Origin: Coprothermobacter sp.
Lineage (GTDB): Bacteria; Coprothermobacterota; Coprothermobacteria; Coprothermobacterales; Coprothermobacteraceae
DNA length: 25,503 nt
Assembly (NCBI GenBank): GCA_012842545.1
Contig: DUSQ01000043.1
Span: 1-25,503, forward strand
Reading direction: 5' to 3'
The notes below the pieces were generated by a model. That model was not told where the DNA came from and made no database searches. It saw nothing but the letters and a program-made list of their open reading frames with translations. Below, in pieces: positions 6,896-15,075 of the stretch (position 1 is its first letter; each line of letters starts with the position of its first letter). The position numbers were made by a program, and so were the translations under genes.

Positions 6896-8169
6896 ACTCG
6901 CACCTCCGCTTTCTCAGACCTAGAAGAAACAAAGAACTCCATGATAGGATCCAGCAAGAGCCAAGGGAGAACAATATTCAATACTCCACCCAAACCCAGC
7001 GTTATAGCAAACCCTCTAAGCGTAGGAGCTCCAAGGTAGAAAAGAATAAGAGACACTACTATTACTGAGATATTCGAATCAACCACTGTAACAAAGGCAT
7101 GCCTAAAAGCATCTTGAACCGCTCTTCGTGGGGTTTTCCCTTTGTTCAACTCTTCCATGAATCTCTCGTAGAAAATGATGTTACTGTCGATTGCCATGCC
7201 CAGAGTCAAAATGAACCCACCAATTCCTGAAAGTGATAAAACCGCTTTGAACATGCCTATGTAGATCCCAGCATCCAAAATGATGAAGCTGAGCAAACTA
7301 AGAACAGAGAACATTCCCAGCACACCGTAGTTCAATATCATGTAGAACACAATGGCTATGGCTGCCACAATCCCAGAAAGCTCCATAGCTTGTAACGCCT
7401 GTGATCCTACGGAAGGCCCTACGTTCCTAAGTGCACTTACTTTTATCTGCGTGGGCAAAGCACCGCCTTGAAGTAGAGCTGCTAGCTGCCGAGCCTCGTT
7501 TGTAGTGAAGCTTCCCGTTATGGAAGCTTTACCACCCGAAATAGCTTCCTGAACAGTGGGTGACGAAATTACTTGTCCATCCAGTCTAATTTCAATTCTT
7601 TGCCCGACCCACTTTGAAGTGGCATCGTAGAACTTCTTGGCACCCTCCGAGGTGAACTCAAGACCAACAGCTGGAAGACCAGCTTGGTCAGTTGTCACAT
7701 ATGCACTCTTCAGATCAGCACCAGTAATTACCACGTTGCCTTCAGGATCGATAAACTCTAGCTTCGCGGGTTTGCCAAGAAAATCCACCACTCCTTGGGC
7801 ATCCATCTGTTTTTCGCTAAGAACGTCAGCAGGAATCTCCACAACTATTCGTTTCCAATCACCCGGATCATCATAGATCTTTATCTCACCCAAGCCCAGC
7901 GTATTGATTCTGTTTTCTAACACGGTCTTTAGTTGACTGACATCATCTTGAGAAAGGGTTTGGTTCTCGTAAGGCACTGCCTCCAGCGTTATTTGCACAC
8001 CGCCTTTTATGTCCAGACCAAATCTGAACTTTATACCCCATTGGTCACGTACTACTTTCTGCATGTCGTAGCCAATATCCGGCAAATTCACCGGCAACGC
8101 TAAAATTAAAAACAACAGGCTCAACACAACAAGAGCCGCAGCAATTCCAATTTTCCACTCTTTGCTCAT
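6892..8169 (-). CDS. secD: protein translocase subunit SecD
   Basis: A 425-residue SecD. An N-terminal membrane helix is at about residues 8-28. A large extracytoplasmic P1-type domain starts with FGLDIKGGVQITLEA. From about residue 260 the C-terminal helices carry GMAIDSNIIFYERFMEEL and VVDSNISVIVVSLILFYLG. GGAGG lies seven bases before the ATG. It forms a pair with SecF. Between tgt and secD there are only 64 bases, so yajC, commonly found here, is absent from this locus. Confidence 0.97.
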   Translation of the reverse strand: MSKEWKIGIAAALVVLSLLFLILALPVNLPDIGYDMQKVVRDQWGIKFRFGLDIKGGVQITLEAVPYENQTLSQDDVSQLKTVLENRINTLGLGEIKIYDDPGDWKRIVVEIPADVLSEKQMDAQGVVDFLGKPAKLEFIDPEGNVVITGADLKSAYVTTDQAGLPAVGLEFTSEGAKKFYDATSKWVGQRIEIRLDGQVISSPTVQEAISGGKASITGSFTTNEARQLAALLQGGALPTQIKVSALRNVGPSVGSQALQAMELSGIVAAIAIVFYMILNYGVLGMFSVLSLLSFIILDAGIYIGMFKAVLSLSGIGGFILTLGMAIDSNIIFYERFMEELNKGKTPRRAVQDAFRHAFVTVVDSNISVIVVSLILFYLGAPTLRGFAITLGLGGVLNIVLPWLLLDPIMEFFVSSRSEKAEVRV

Positions 8170-8233
8170 CCTTTGCCCTCCTTCACTGATATAACGTGCC
8201 TGCCTTACGTTGACTTATCATACTCTTTAAATC

Positions 8234-9328
8234 CTACTCACCTATTATACGTTTTCTCCACTGGTAACGTATTTCATCTTTGAGACTGTTTACAGATCCA
8301 GTTTCAATGGACATTCTTAGTTTCTTTATGAGATCTGCCATGTAGGAAAGGTTTTCCACCGTCGCAATTAAGAGACCCAGTGGCTCGCCAGCTTTGAAAA
8401 GATGATGTAAGTAGCTGTAGGTATATTGCGGCTGATATTCTAGGGGCCTGAAATCGAACTTGTGCTTTCCTCGAACGATGACCTGGGGCCCATCTTGCCA
8501 AGAGTAGACCCAGCCATGTCTGGCATGCCTTGTAGGCTGAACGCAGTCAAACATGTCAACACCCATGCTTGCAAGCTCGACGATCTGCAAAGGATCACCA
8601 ACTCCCATCATGTACTTTGGCGCGTTTTTTGGCAATGCATCCAACACCTCGTTAGTCAATTCAAACATGAGTTCTTCAGGCTCACCCACAGAGAGACCTC
8701 CGATAGCGAAACCGTCAAAAGGGAGAGAAGCGGTCATCACAGCGCTCTGACGACGTAAGTGCTTGCTAAAGCCACCCTGAACTATCCCAAATCGTTTTTG
8801 CCCCTGCAGCGGTTCCACAGACAAGAAACGTTCTCCCCATTCCAGTGTCATATCCATTGCCTTCTTTGCTTCATTGTCAGGTGCTGGATAACCTAAGCAA
8901 ACATCCAATTGCATGGCGATATCGCTACCTATGACGTTTTGCGCATGGGCAACAAACTCAGGTGTGAAAAAGAACTTAGTCCCGTCAATGGGAGACCTAA
9001 ACTCCAAGCCACTTCTTCTAACCTTCATGGATTGCTTTAGTGAATAGATTTGAAAACCACCACTATCAGTTAATACGTTTCCTTTCCAACCCATGAAGCG
9101 ATGAGTGCCACCAATTTGTTCTAAAACCTCGAGTCCGGGCCTGAGAACCAGGTGGTAAGTATTATTCAAGATCAATTCGTATCCGAGGCGTTCCAGTTCC
9201 TCCAAAGTCGCAACTCTTATTGCACCTCTGGTAGCTACAGGCATGTAAACGGGCGTTGTAACGGTACCGTGAGTCAAAGAAAGTCGTCCGATTCTGCCTT
9301 TATCTGTTTCCTTAAGTATTTCAAACAT
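8234..9328 (-). CDS. tgt: tRNA-guanine(34) transglycosylase
   Basis: Exchanges guanine 34 of Asp, Asn, His and Tyr tRNAs for preQ1 in queuosine synthesis. Catalytic and binding elements are present: HGTVTTPVYMPV, LTDSGGFQ (general-base Asp near residue 90), GGLSVGEPEE and MFDCVQPTRHARHG (nucleophile Asp). The C-terminal zinc site is missing: after FRPL the expected CxCxxC stretch is replaced by a shorter EYQPQYTYSYLHHL with no cysteine. I chose ATG 9328 (364 residues) because GAGG precedes it by eight bases; ATG 9346, abutting the queA stop, adds six residues but lacks such a site. It lies next to queA and queH. Confidence 0.94.
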   Translation of the reverse strand: MFEILKETDKGRIGRLSLTHGTVTTPVYMPVATRGAIRVATLEELERLGYELILNNTYHLVLRPGLEVLEQIGGTHRFMGWKGNVLTDSGGFQIYSLKQSMKVRRSGLEFRSPIDGTKFFFTPEFVAHAQNVIGSDIAMQLDVCLGYPAPDNEAKKAMDMTLEWGERFLSVEPLQGQKRFGIVQGGFSKHLRRQSAVMTASLPFDGFAIGGLSVGEPEELMFELTNEVLDALPKNAPKYMMGVGDPLQIVELASMGVDMFDCVQPTRHARHGWVYSWQDGPQVIVRGKHKFDFRPLEYQPQYTYSYLHHLFKAGEPLGLLIATVENLSYMADLIKKLRMSIETGSVNSLKDEIRYQWRKRIIGE

Positions 9329-9346
9329 GTCAAACGCCTCAAACAT

Positions 9347-10384
9347 TCAAAGGATCAGCATGGCGTCGCCTAAGCTATAAAACTTGTACTCTTGCTCAAT
9401 AGCGTGCTTATATGCTTCTAAAATCAGCTCAGGCGTTGCAAAAGCGGCTACCAGCAGTAATAAACTGGTCTGCGGAAGGTGAAAGTTCGTTACGAGCTTG
9501 TCGACGATTTTCCAGCTGTAACCAGGCTTAATAAACAGAGATGTATCCGCAAATACCGTTTTAAGTTTCCCATCATCAGTAGCTGCTGATTCCAAACTCC
9601 TCACCACTGTCGTCCCCACTGCAAAAACTCTATGCCCGGATTCCTTCGCGTGGTTAACTACTGTGGCTGTTTCGGCTGGGACAAAGAACGTTTCTTTGTG
9701 GAGCTCGCTTCTCTGCTGCCAATCCGCCGCCAACGATTCAAATGTTCCCAGAGCCACGTGCAATGTCACGTAAGTAACTTTTACTCCCATATTCTTCAGA
9801 TCTTGTAGCAGGTTCTCAGTAAAATGTAAACCAGCTGTGGGAGCCGCAACCGCACCTGGTTTGGATGCAAATACTGTCTGATATTCTTCGGCCGGCACCT
9901 TACGCCTTATGTAAGGAGGAGTAGGAACCTCTCCCCAATCATCCAAATAACTATCCAGCTCCTGAGCAGACATTTGAAACTCAATAGTGGCTGTTCTCTC
10001 TGTGCGTTCCACCATTTTGACTTGCGCTCCCCCATTAAGTAGAAGCGTCTCACCAATTTTAATCTTCCTTAGCGGCCTAAGAAGGCATTCCCATGTGTTA
10101 TCTCGCAAAGGACGAACGAGCAAAATCTCGACAGCGCCCCCAGTTTTTCGGCGCCCTTTGATTCTTGCCTTTAGCACCTTCGTATCATTAAGTACCAAAA
10201 CGTCGCCAGCGGTTAAGTAATTTTTGATTTCGAAGAACCGTCTGTCCTCCAATTCACCCGTGTCGCGGTGAACCACCAGGAGTCTGCACGCATCCCTTGG
10301 GTCACTCAACTTTTGAGCGATGAGGTGCCTAGGTAGTTCGTAACTCAGTAGCTCTTCTAAAGCGGACAAATACTTCACCTCCAT
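9347..10384 (-). CDS. queA: S-adenosylmethionine:tRNA ribosyltransferase-isomerase
   Basis: Adds the ribosyl part of SAM to preQ1-tRNA, giving epoxyqueuosine. Family blocks present are YELPRHLIAQ, DPRDACRLLVV, LVLNDTKVLKARI, the WGEVPTPPYI segment, AAPTAGLHFT, LHVALGTFE and TNFHLPQTSLLLLVAAF. I list the ATG at 10384 (345 residues), which overlaps the queH stop by ten bases. A TTG at 10369 has a better-spaced GGAGG (eight bases) and may be the real start. The frame further upstream to 10438 reads out-of-frame queH and is not supported. The stop is followed at once by tgt. Confidence 0.96.
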   Translation of the reverse strand: MEVKYLSALEELLSYELPRHLIAQKLSDPRDACRLLVVHRDTGELEDRRFFEIKNYLTAGDVLVLNDTKVLKARIKGRRKTGGAVEILLVRPLRDNTWECLLRPLRKIKIGETLLLNGGAQVKMVERTERTATIEFQMSAQELDSYLDDWGEVPTPPYIRRKVPAEEYQTVFASKPGAVAAPTAGLHFTENLLQDLKNMGVKVTYVTLHVALGTFESLAADWQQRSELHKETFFVPAETATVVNHAKESGHRVFAVGTTVVRSLESAATDDGKLKTVFADTSLFIKPGYSWKIVDKLVTNFHLPQTSLLLLVAAFATPELILEAYKHAIEQEYKFYSLGDAMLIL

Positions 10385-10908
10385 AGTGCCTTGAACCTTT
10401 CTGCTTCTCGCTCTAAGAGAGAACCATAGCAACCACAATAATTTTGAACATATATGCCCATATTCTTTAACTCCCTTGTCTTCTTCATGTACTCCTCGCG
10501 AGGCACTTCAAAATAATACACCTGCATGCCAAATTCACTTTCAATAGCAGCCAACTTTTCACGTAGTAAAATCTGGTTCTGAGTTGGAGAACTCAATAAC
10601 GTGGTTGTGAAAGTGTCAAAGCCTCTTTGTCTTGCAGCATATGCTGACTCCGTTAGTCTAAGGTCATAGCAGAAGCTACATCTTTTACTGAAAAGTGCTT
10701 CATGAAGCTCACTGCTAATCGAATGCGGCACCACTTCTCCGTTTACACACAATAGCTCGCACACGTCTAAAAAAGATTGAGCTCTACTAAACCACTCATT
10801 AGGTGGCTCAATATTGGGATTGTAGAAGCTCGCTAAACGAAAATCGGACCTTGGTAAATGAGAGAAAGATGCATACAAGCATGGTCCACAGCAGCTATGA
10901 ACGAACAA
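10375..10908 (-). CDS. queH: epoxyqueuosine reductase QueH
   Basis: A 177-residue protein of the QueH (formerly DUF208) family, which reduces epoxyqueuosine to queuosine in the last step of the pathway and is not related to the B12-dependent QueG. The cysteine pattern is complete: HSCCGPC at residues 4-10, RCSFCYDLRL with C77 and C80, and NYCGCYGS near the C-terminus. In the family these bind an iron-sulfur cluster and a neighbouring metal. The likely start is TTG at 10908, overlapping the end of ruvB, with no clear ribosome binding site. The frame begins just upstream of the invariant cysteines, so the N-terminus is very short. It directly precedes queA and tgt. Confidence 0.93.
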   Translation of the reverse strand: MFVHSCCGPCLYASFSHLPRSDFRLASFYNPNIEPPNEWFSRAQSFLDVCELLCVNGEVVPHSISSELHEALFSKRCSFCYDLRLTESAYAARQRGFDTFTTTLLSSPTQNQILLREKLAAIESEFGMQVYYFEVPREEYMKKTRELKNMGIYVQNYCGCYGSLLEREAERFKALWR

Positions 10909-11824
10909 CTTCTTCGTATGCTCTCCATCCTTTATCGGTTAGTTTCCTTCCCCGACTGGTAACCATCACGAATCCCAGCATCATCAAGTATGGTTCCACA
11001 ACACCTTCAAGAGTTTCCACATCCAATCCTAAAGCAGATGCCAGTACTCTAATGCCAGCAGGTCCCCCTTTAAATGTTTCTGCAAGGGTTCTGAGGTAAT
11101 CTTTGTCTAAGGGCGACAGACCATATTCATTGATACTCAAGAGATTGAACAAATCAGTAACTGCTTCTTCATCCAACTTCTGGAGATGATTAAGAACTGC
11201 ATACTCCACCACTCTTCTACAGATCTGCAACGCCTCACGGGGCGTTCCCCTGCTCCTTTTAGCGATCTGCTTAAGCGCTTCCGTTGATATCTCCAAACCG
11301 TGTTTTTCGAGCTCTTCTCTTATTATGATTCCTATGTCATCTTCGCCATAGTAGTTAAAAGAGATCTTTATGGAAAACCGACTCAGAAAAGGCTTACTTA
11401 AAAAAGACACTTTTGTCGTTGCACCGATTAATGTAAAAGGTTGAAGGTCAAACTTTATTATGCGGGCTGTCTTATTCTTACCCACCATGACTCTGATGAT
11501 TTGCTCATCCATGGGAGCATAAAGGAGCTCTTCCACGGATTTGGGAATGCGGTGGATTTCGTCAATGAAAAGAACAGTCGGACGTGAAAAAGACAGCAGT
11601 ATGTTCAGAACATCTTTCACATTAGTTAAGCTATTACCTGTAGTCTCAACAAAACTTGCCCCTACCTCTTGAGCGACAAGTCTAGCCAGAGTAGTCTTAC
11701 CCAAACCAGGAGGCCCAAAAAATAGCATGTGATCAGGCATTTTACCTAATTTCTTGGCAGCTTCCACACTAAAAGATACTGAAGATACTGCTGTGCTCTG
11801 CCCAACAAACTCTTTAAGTTCCAT
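10895..11824 (-). CDS. ruvB: Holliday junction branch migration helicase RuvB
   Basis: The AAA+ motor that drives branch migration with RuvA. From ATG 11824 it has 309 residues: VGQS, Walker A GPPGLGKTT (37-45), Walker B VLFIDEIHR, sensor 1 GATT, the conserved RF of the arginine-finger region and a C-terminal winged helix with GGPAGIRVLASALG and EPYLMMLGF. It is shorter than most RuvB (about 330-345), lacking the usual leader before the EF(I/V)GQ motif. Around the arginine finger it reads PFLSRFS where PLRDRFG is typical; the second Arg is kept. The start overlaps the ruvA stop (TAATG) with AAGG upstream. A frame upstream to 11890 only reads through ruvA out of frame. Confidence 0.95.
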   Translation of the reverse strand: MELKEFVGQSTAVSSVSFSVEAAKKLGKMPDHMLFFGPPGLGKTTLARLVAQEVGASFVETTGNSLTNVKDVLNILLSFSRPTVLFIDEIHRIPKSVEELLYAPMDEQIIRVMVGKNKTARIIKFDLQPFTLIGATTKVSFLSKPFLSRFSIKISFNYYGEDDIGIIIREELEKHGLEISTEALKQIAKRSRGTPREALQICRRVVEYAVLNHLQKLDEEAVTDLFNLLSINEYGLSPLDKDYLRTLAETFKGGPAGIRVLASALGLDVETLEGVVEPYLMMLGFVMVTSRGRKLTDKGWRAYEEVVRS

Positions 11825-12372
11825 TACGCCTTCTGATTGATTTCCTTTATTACCCATCTCAGGGCATCTTCCAAGTTCTTGTTTCGCCATTCAGTGTTTC
11901 TACTTAGCAACTCTGTTACCACTTTTCGGTCGTAACCCAGATCACAAGCCGCATTTACAATCTCCGTAAAGCTATCGTCCGTGGCATTATCAGCATTCTT
12001 GAAATGGCCACTGAGTTCCACTACGATTCTCTTTGCCGTTCGCTCACCAATACCGGGTAGAAGAGCAAGCTGCTCCTCCTGTCCAGCTTTGATCATATCA
12101 AGCAGCTCCTGTACATCATACAAAGACAGTATGCGAGAAGCCTTTACATTCCCAACGCCTTTCACGTTCTTAAGCACCTGAAAAAGTCCCAGTTCCTCCT
12201 CATTGGAGAACAAGAACACATGGAGATCGTTGTCAAATGAGGCAAAAAGTAGGTATTCACCTTCACCAACTTTAGTGGTGCACTTAACTACTTCAATGGA
12301 AAAATCAGGCTTGAATGAGAACCAGTACGATTGGCCCTCTTGCTGCAGCGTTCCTCTAACTTTCAATAACAC
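11824..12372 (-). CDS. ruvA: Holliday junction DNA helicase subunit RuvA
   Basis: A 182-residue RuvA that binds the four-way junction as a tetramer and loads RuvB. The N-terminal OB-type region is divergent. Two helix-hairpin-helix motifs follow: LKNVKGVGNVKASRIL and LALLPGIGERTAKRIVVEL. The C-terminal RuvB-binding domain ends with LEDALRWVIKEI. The start is a GTG inside the end of ruvC with GAGG seven bases upstream. It overlaps ruvC by 17 bases. Confidence 0.95.
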   Translation of the reverse strand: MLLKVRGTLQQEGQSYWFSFKPDFSIEVVKCTTKVGEGEYLLFASFDNDLHVFLFSNEEELGLFQVLKNVKGVGNVKASRILSLYDVQELLDMIKAGQEEQLALLPGIGERTAKRIVVELSGHFKNADNATDDSFTEIVNAACDLGYDRKVVTELLSRNTEWRNKNLEDALRWVIKEINQKA

Positions 12373-12835
12373 GGCTGTGCCTCATCAAAGAGTGAACCCA
12401 CGCCACTGCCATGGCGTCTGATGTATCATCAAACAAAGGTAAAATGCTTAAGCCCGTTTCAGCCCCTAAGGTGCGAACGATACCTTCTTTCCCCTCGTGA
12501 CCGTAACCAGTAGTTAATGATTTAACTTCCGTGGGAAAGTACTCAAACACCTTAATGGCTCTCTTATAGGCGACCAACTTGACCACGCCTCTACATTCGC
12601 TTATTTGGAGCAAGTTGTTTCTGTTCTTGCCCCAAATAAGCTTCTCAATAGCCATTTCCTTAGGCTGAAACACGTCACACAGAGCACCTACGTAGCGCTC
12701 TATGGTCGTGTAACGAACATCCTCATGTAGCCCTGTTAGCTCCAAGCATTGCACATGGAGCCAGCTTCTACTTTCATCATCCAATAGAGCTAAACCCACA
12801 CGCGTACTTCCAGGATCAACGCCGAATACTACCAC
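12356..12835 (-). CDS. ruvC: crossover junction endodeoxyribonuclease RuvC
   Basis: A 159-residue resolvase that cuts Holliday junctions. The acidic catalytic set is visible: D7 in GVDPGSTRVG, Glu in AIEKLIWGKN, and the C-terminal pair of Asp in DTSDAMAVAWVHS. The start is GTG, overlapping the yebC stop by one base (TAGTG). No strong ribosome binding site is seen, so translation probably depends on coupling to yebC. Confidence 0.95.
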   Translation of the reverse strand: MVVFGVDPGSTRVGLALLDDESRSWLHVQCLELTGLHEDVRYTTIERYVGALCDVFQPKEMAIEKLIWGKNRNNLLQISECRGVVKLVAYKRAIKVFEYFPTEVKSLTTGYGHEGKEGIVRTLGAETGLSILPLFDDTSDAMAVAWVHSLMRHSRVIES

Positions 12836-13581
12836 TATTCTTCAGCCGTGAGCACCTCAGGCAAGTCGGCATTCGTATATACTTCCTGCACGTCGTCATT
12901 GTCATCCAATTCTTCTAACATGCTCAGTATTTTTCTTCCATCTTCCTCGGACACAGATACATAGTTCTTCGGTATAAAACCCAATTCCGCTCTGGAAACT
13001 TCTATTCCAGCCTCGTTTAGATAATCGAGTACCTTTGACAGCGCATCTGGCTGCGTGTAGACGGTTATCAAACCATCTTCTTCTACTACGTCATCAACGC
13101 CAAAGTCGATGAGTTCTAAAGTGAGCTCATCAATGGATGGAACTTGTTCCTTATTCAACTCGATGACGCCCTTTCTTTCAAACTGCCAGCTCACAGCTCC
13201 ACTTTCTGCAAGAGTGCCACCATGACGACTGAATATCCTGCGTACATCTGCAGCAGTACGATTCTTGTTGTCAGTGGTGACTTCAACCAAAATGGCAACG
13301 CCTCCGGGGCCATAACCTTCGTAGAGAGCTTCTACAAATTCCTGACCCTCTAAGTTCCCGGCTCCCTTAGCTATGGCTTTATCGATGTTTTCTTTAGGCA
13401 TGTTAGCTGCTCTAGCTTTGTCAATGGCAACGCGCAGCCGCAAGTTCGTTTCAGGGTTGGGACCACCTTCACGAGCAGCTATGACCAATTCCCTGGTTAA
13501 TTTTGTAAAAATCTTGCCCCTTTGGGCATCCATCTTACTTTTTTTAGCCTTTATGTTATGCCACTTAGAGTGTCCAGACAT
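12835..13581 (-). CDS. yebC: YebC/PmpR-type regulator (TACO1 family)
   Basis: A 248-residue protein of the YebC/TACO1 family, linked to transcriptional regulation and, more recently, to translation of difficult peptide stretches. The N-terminal MSGHSKWHNIKAKKSKMDAQ, GGPNPETNLRLR and GYGPGGVAILVE blocks are diagnostic. An acidic C-terminal domain follows (LDDNDDVQEVYTNADL). GAGGAGG lies seven bases before the ATG and a promoter precedes it. It heads the yebC-ruvCAB run, a common arrangement. Confidence 0.97.
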   Translation of the reverse strand: MSGHSKWHNIKAKKSKMDAQRGKIFTKLTRELVIAAREGGPNPETNLRLRVAIDKARAANMPKENIDKAIAKGAGNLEGQEFVEALYEGYGPGGVAILVEVTTDNKNRTAADVRRIFSRHGGTLAESGAVSWQFERKGVIELNKEQVPSIDELTLELIDFGVDDVVEEDGLITVYTQPDALSKVLDYLNEAGIEVSRAELGFIPKNYVSVSEEDGRKILSMLEELDDNDDVQEVYTNADLPEVLTAEE

Positions 13582-13606
13582 ATTTATACCTCCTCATATC
13601 TGCTTT

Positions 13607-13636
13607 ATTATAACCCAGAAAGCCTAAGAGTTTGAA
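13607..13636 (-). promoter_or_regulatory. promoter for the yebC-ruv-que-sec operon
   Basis: On the minus strand a perfect TATAAT (13607-13612) lies 18 bp from TTCAAA (13631-13636), which matches four of six -35 bases. Transcription would start near 13600, about 20 bases before the yebC start and its GAGGAGG. It sits in the 63-bp gap after the ammonia-lyase gene, the clearest break in the long minus-strand run. Confidence 0.7.
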
Positions 13637-13644
13637 AGACTTAG

Positions 13645-15069
13645 CTAAAGCCTATCCGCGAAAACTTCTATGATATCAGAAAAGGAACGTTCACCTCCCA
13701 CATCTGTTTCCAAGAACAGCTTTAGCGTCTCTTGTATGGCAGATGATACCTTAATATTAGCCATCTTGGAAGCTCTCACTGTGATAAGCAATGAACTTGC
13801 GAGTAGGTACCTGTACAACTCTAATTGCCTTTGTAGCAAGCGGTTAGAAGCTGGAGCGAAGGATACTACGTCCTCCTGCCCCGTGGACATCGTCTGATTC
13901 ATCATGGTAATAGGACCTGCCAGCATGGAGATTTCTGAAACCAGATCAGCTGACAAATACTGAACGATCATGAGCCCAGAATGAAGCCCAGGCACTTCAG
14001 CCAAAAACGCAGGCAGCCCACGATTGAACTCGGGGTTCAGCAGCTTCTCCTGCAACTGATACAGAATGTTACCCATCAAAGGCATGAGAGCCCTAAGCTC
14101 TGATGACATCACCGCTATACTCTCAGCGTGAAAATTGCCTTGGAAAATGGGCTCGTCATCTTTAAATAGCGGGTTATCGCTAACAGCGTTCATCTCCTGC
14201 TCCAGCCATGACTCAATGTTGTCTAATGTTCTCATAATCGGTGCGTAAAGCTGTGGGAAGCACCTTACCACATAAGGTTCTTGTACCTCGGGCCCAGACC
14301 TTCTAACAGCCGCCGAATCCTTGAGCACATCCCGCAACCAAGAGATCAATTGCCCAAAGTAGGGATCCGGTTTAGCCTGACTTACTAGTGGGTCAAGGAA
14401 TGAAACAATGGCTTTTCTGGTTTCCAGATGAAGAGCGTAAGTCCACCTAGTCATCTCCTCGAGCAGTTTTAACTCTCTAACTAAATAGATCAAGTGTGAA
14501 AGAGAGAAATGAGTGCCGTTAATTACAGCAAGCCCCTCTTTTTCTCTCAAAGTAAATTTATCCAGCACGTGCTCTTTTCCTTCAGCATCGTAAACCGGTC
14601 TCTCCCCAATAATACCCAGCATTAGGCTCGCCAAGAATGACAAATCCCCGCTAGCGCCCACAGAGCCAAAATAACCCACCCTGGGTACATAATCCATGTT
14701 AATGGCAAATACTATCCTTTCCAGAAGCTCAGGACTGACACCGGATAATCCTTGGGCTAAACTGTGCGCCAGAAGAAGCATGGCACCTTTGGTTACAACC
14801 CTTGGAACATATGGCCCCACCGATTCAGCATGGCTTCTTATGAGATTAGCCTGAAATTCCTCTAGCATATCGTCTTTGAGCGCTACATCTTTAAGTGAAC
14901 CTACTCCAGTATTGACTCCGTAGATAACCTTTCCATTTTCCAAGATGCTTATGAGTTTCTCACGCTTCTGTTTGAGCTTATTCTTCGTGGCATCACCAAT
15001 TTGCAACTGCTCTTTCCCTTCAACTACGTTCCAGAATTTCTCCCACGTTAAATGCTCCGACACCTCCAT
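13645..15069 (-). CDS. MIO-type aromatic amino acid/histidine ammonia-lyase
   Basis: A 474-residue member of the HAL/PAL/TAL family, which removes ammonia from histidine, phenylalanine or tyrosine using an MIO group formed from Ala-Ser-Gly. Present are YGVNTGVG (Y50), NLIRSHA, GSVGASGDL (ASG at 139-141), NGTHFS, QEPYVVRC, SDNPLF and GQEDVVS. The residue after the SH of RSHA and the QED motif are more HAL-like than PAL-like, but ASGDLSFLA departs from the usual ASGDLAPLA, and EDVV replaces the EDHV of typical HutH. The substrate is therefore open. GGAGG lies ten bases before the ATG, six bases after the decarboxylase beta gene, so it is the last gene of the propionate operon. No urocanase or other hut gene is nearby. 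Confidence 0.88.
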   Translation of the reverse strand: MEVSEHLTWEKFWNVVEGKEQLQIGDATKNKLKQKREKLISILENGKVIYGVNTGVGSLKDVALKDDMLEEFQANLIRSHAESVGPYVPRVVTKGAMLLLAHSLAQGLSGVSPELLERIVFAINMDYVPRVGYFGSVGASGDLSFLASLMLGIIGERPVYDAEGKEHVLDKFTLREKEGLAVINGTHFSLSHLIYLVRELKLLEEMTRWTYALHLETRKAIVSFLDPLVSQAKPDPYFGQLISWLRDVLKDSAAVRRSGPEVQEPYVVRCFPQLYAPIMRTLDNIESWLEQEMNAVSDNPLFKDDEPIFQGNFHAESIAVMSSELRALMPLMGNILYQLQEKLLNPEFNRGLPAFLAEVPGLHSGLMIVQYLSADLVSEISMLAGPITMMNQTMSTGQEDVVSFAPASNRLLQRQLELYRYLLASSLLITVRASKMANIKVSSAIQETLKLFLETDVGGERSFSDIIEVFADRL

Positions 15070-15075
15070 AAGTCA

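Noticed and set aside
8171..8210. 12-codon minus-strand frame between tgt and secD as a possible leader peptide
   Set aside because: No ribosome binding site, no secretion-arrest-like sequence, and its length is within chance.
11825..11890. Upstream extension of ruvB
   Set aside because: It lies wholly in the 3' end of ruvA in another frame, and the added peptide is unlike RuvB leaders; ATG 11824 has its own AAGG.
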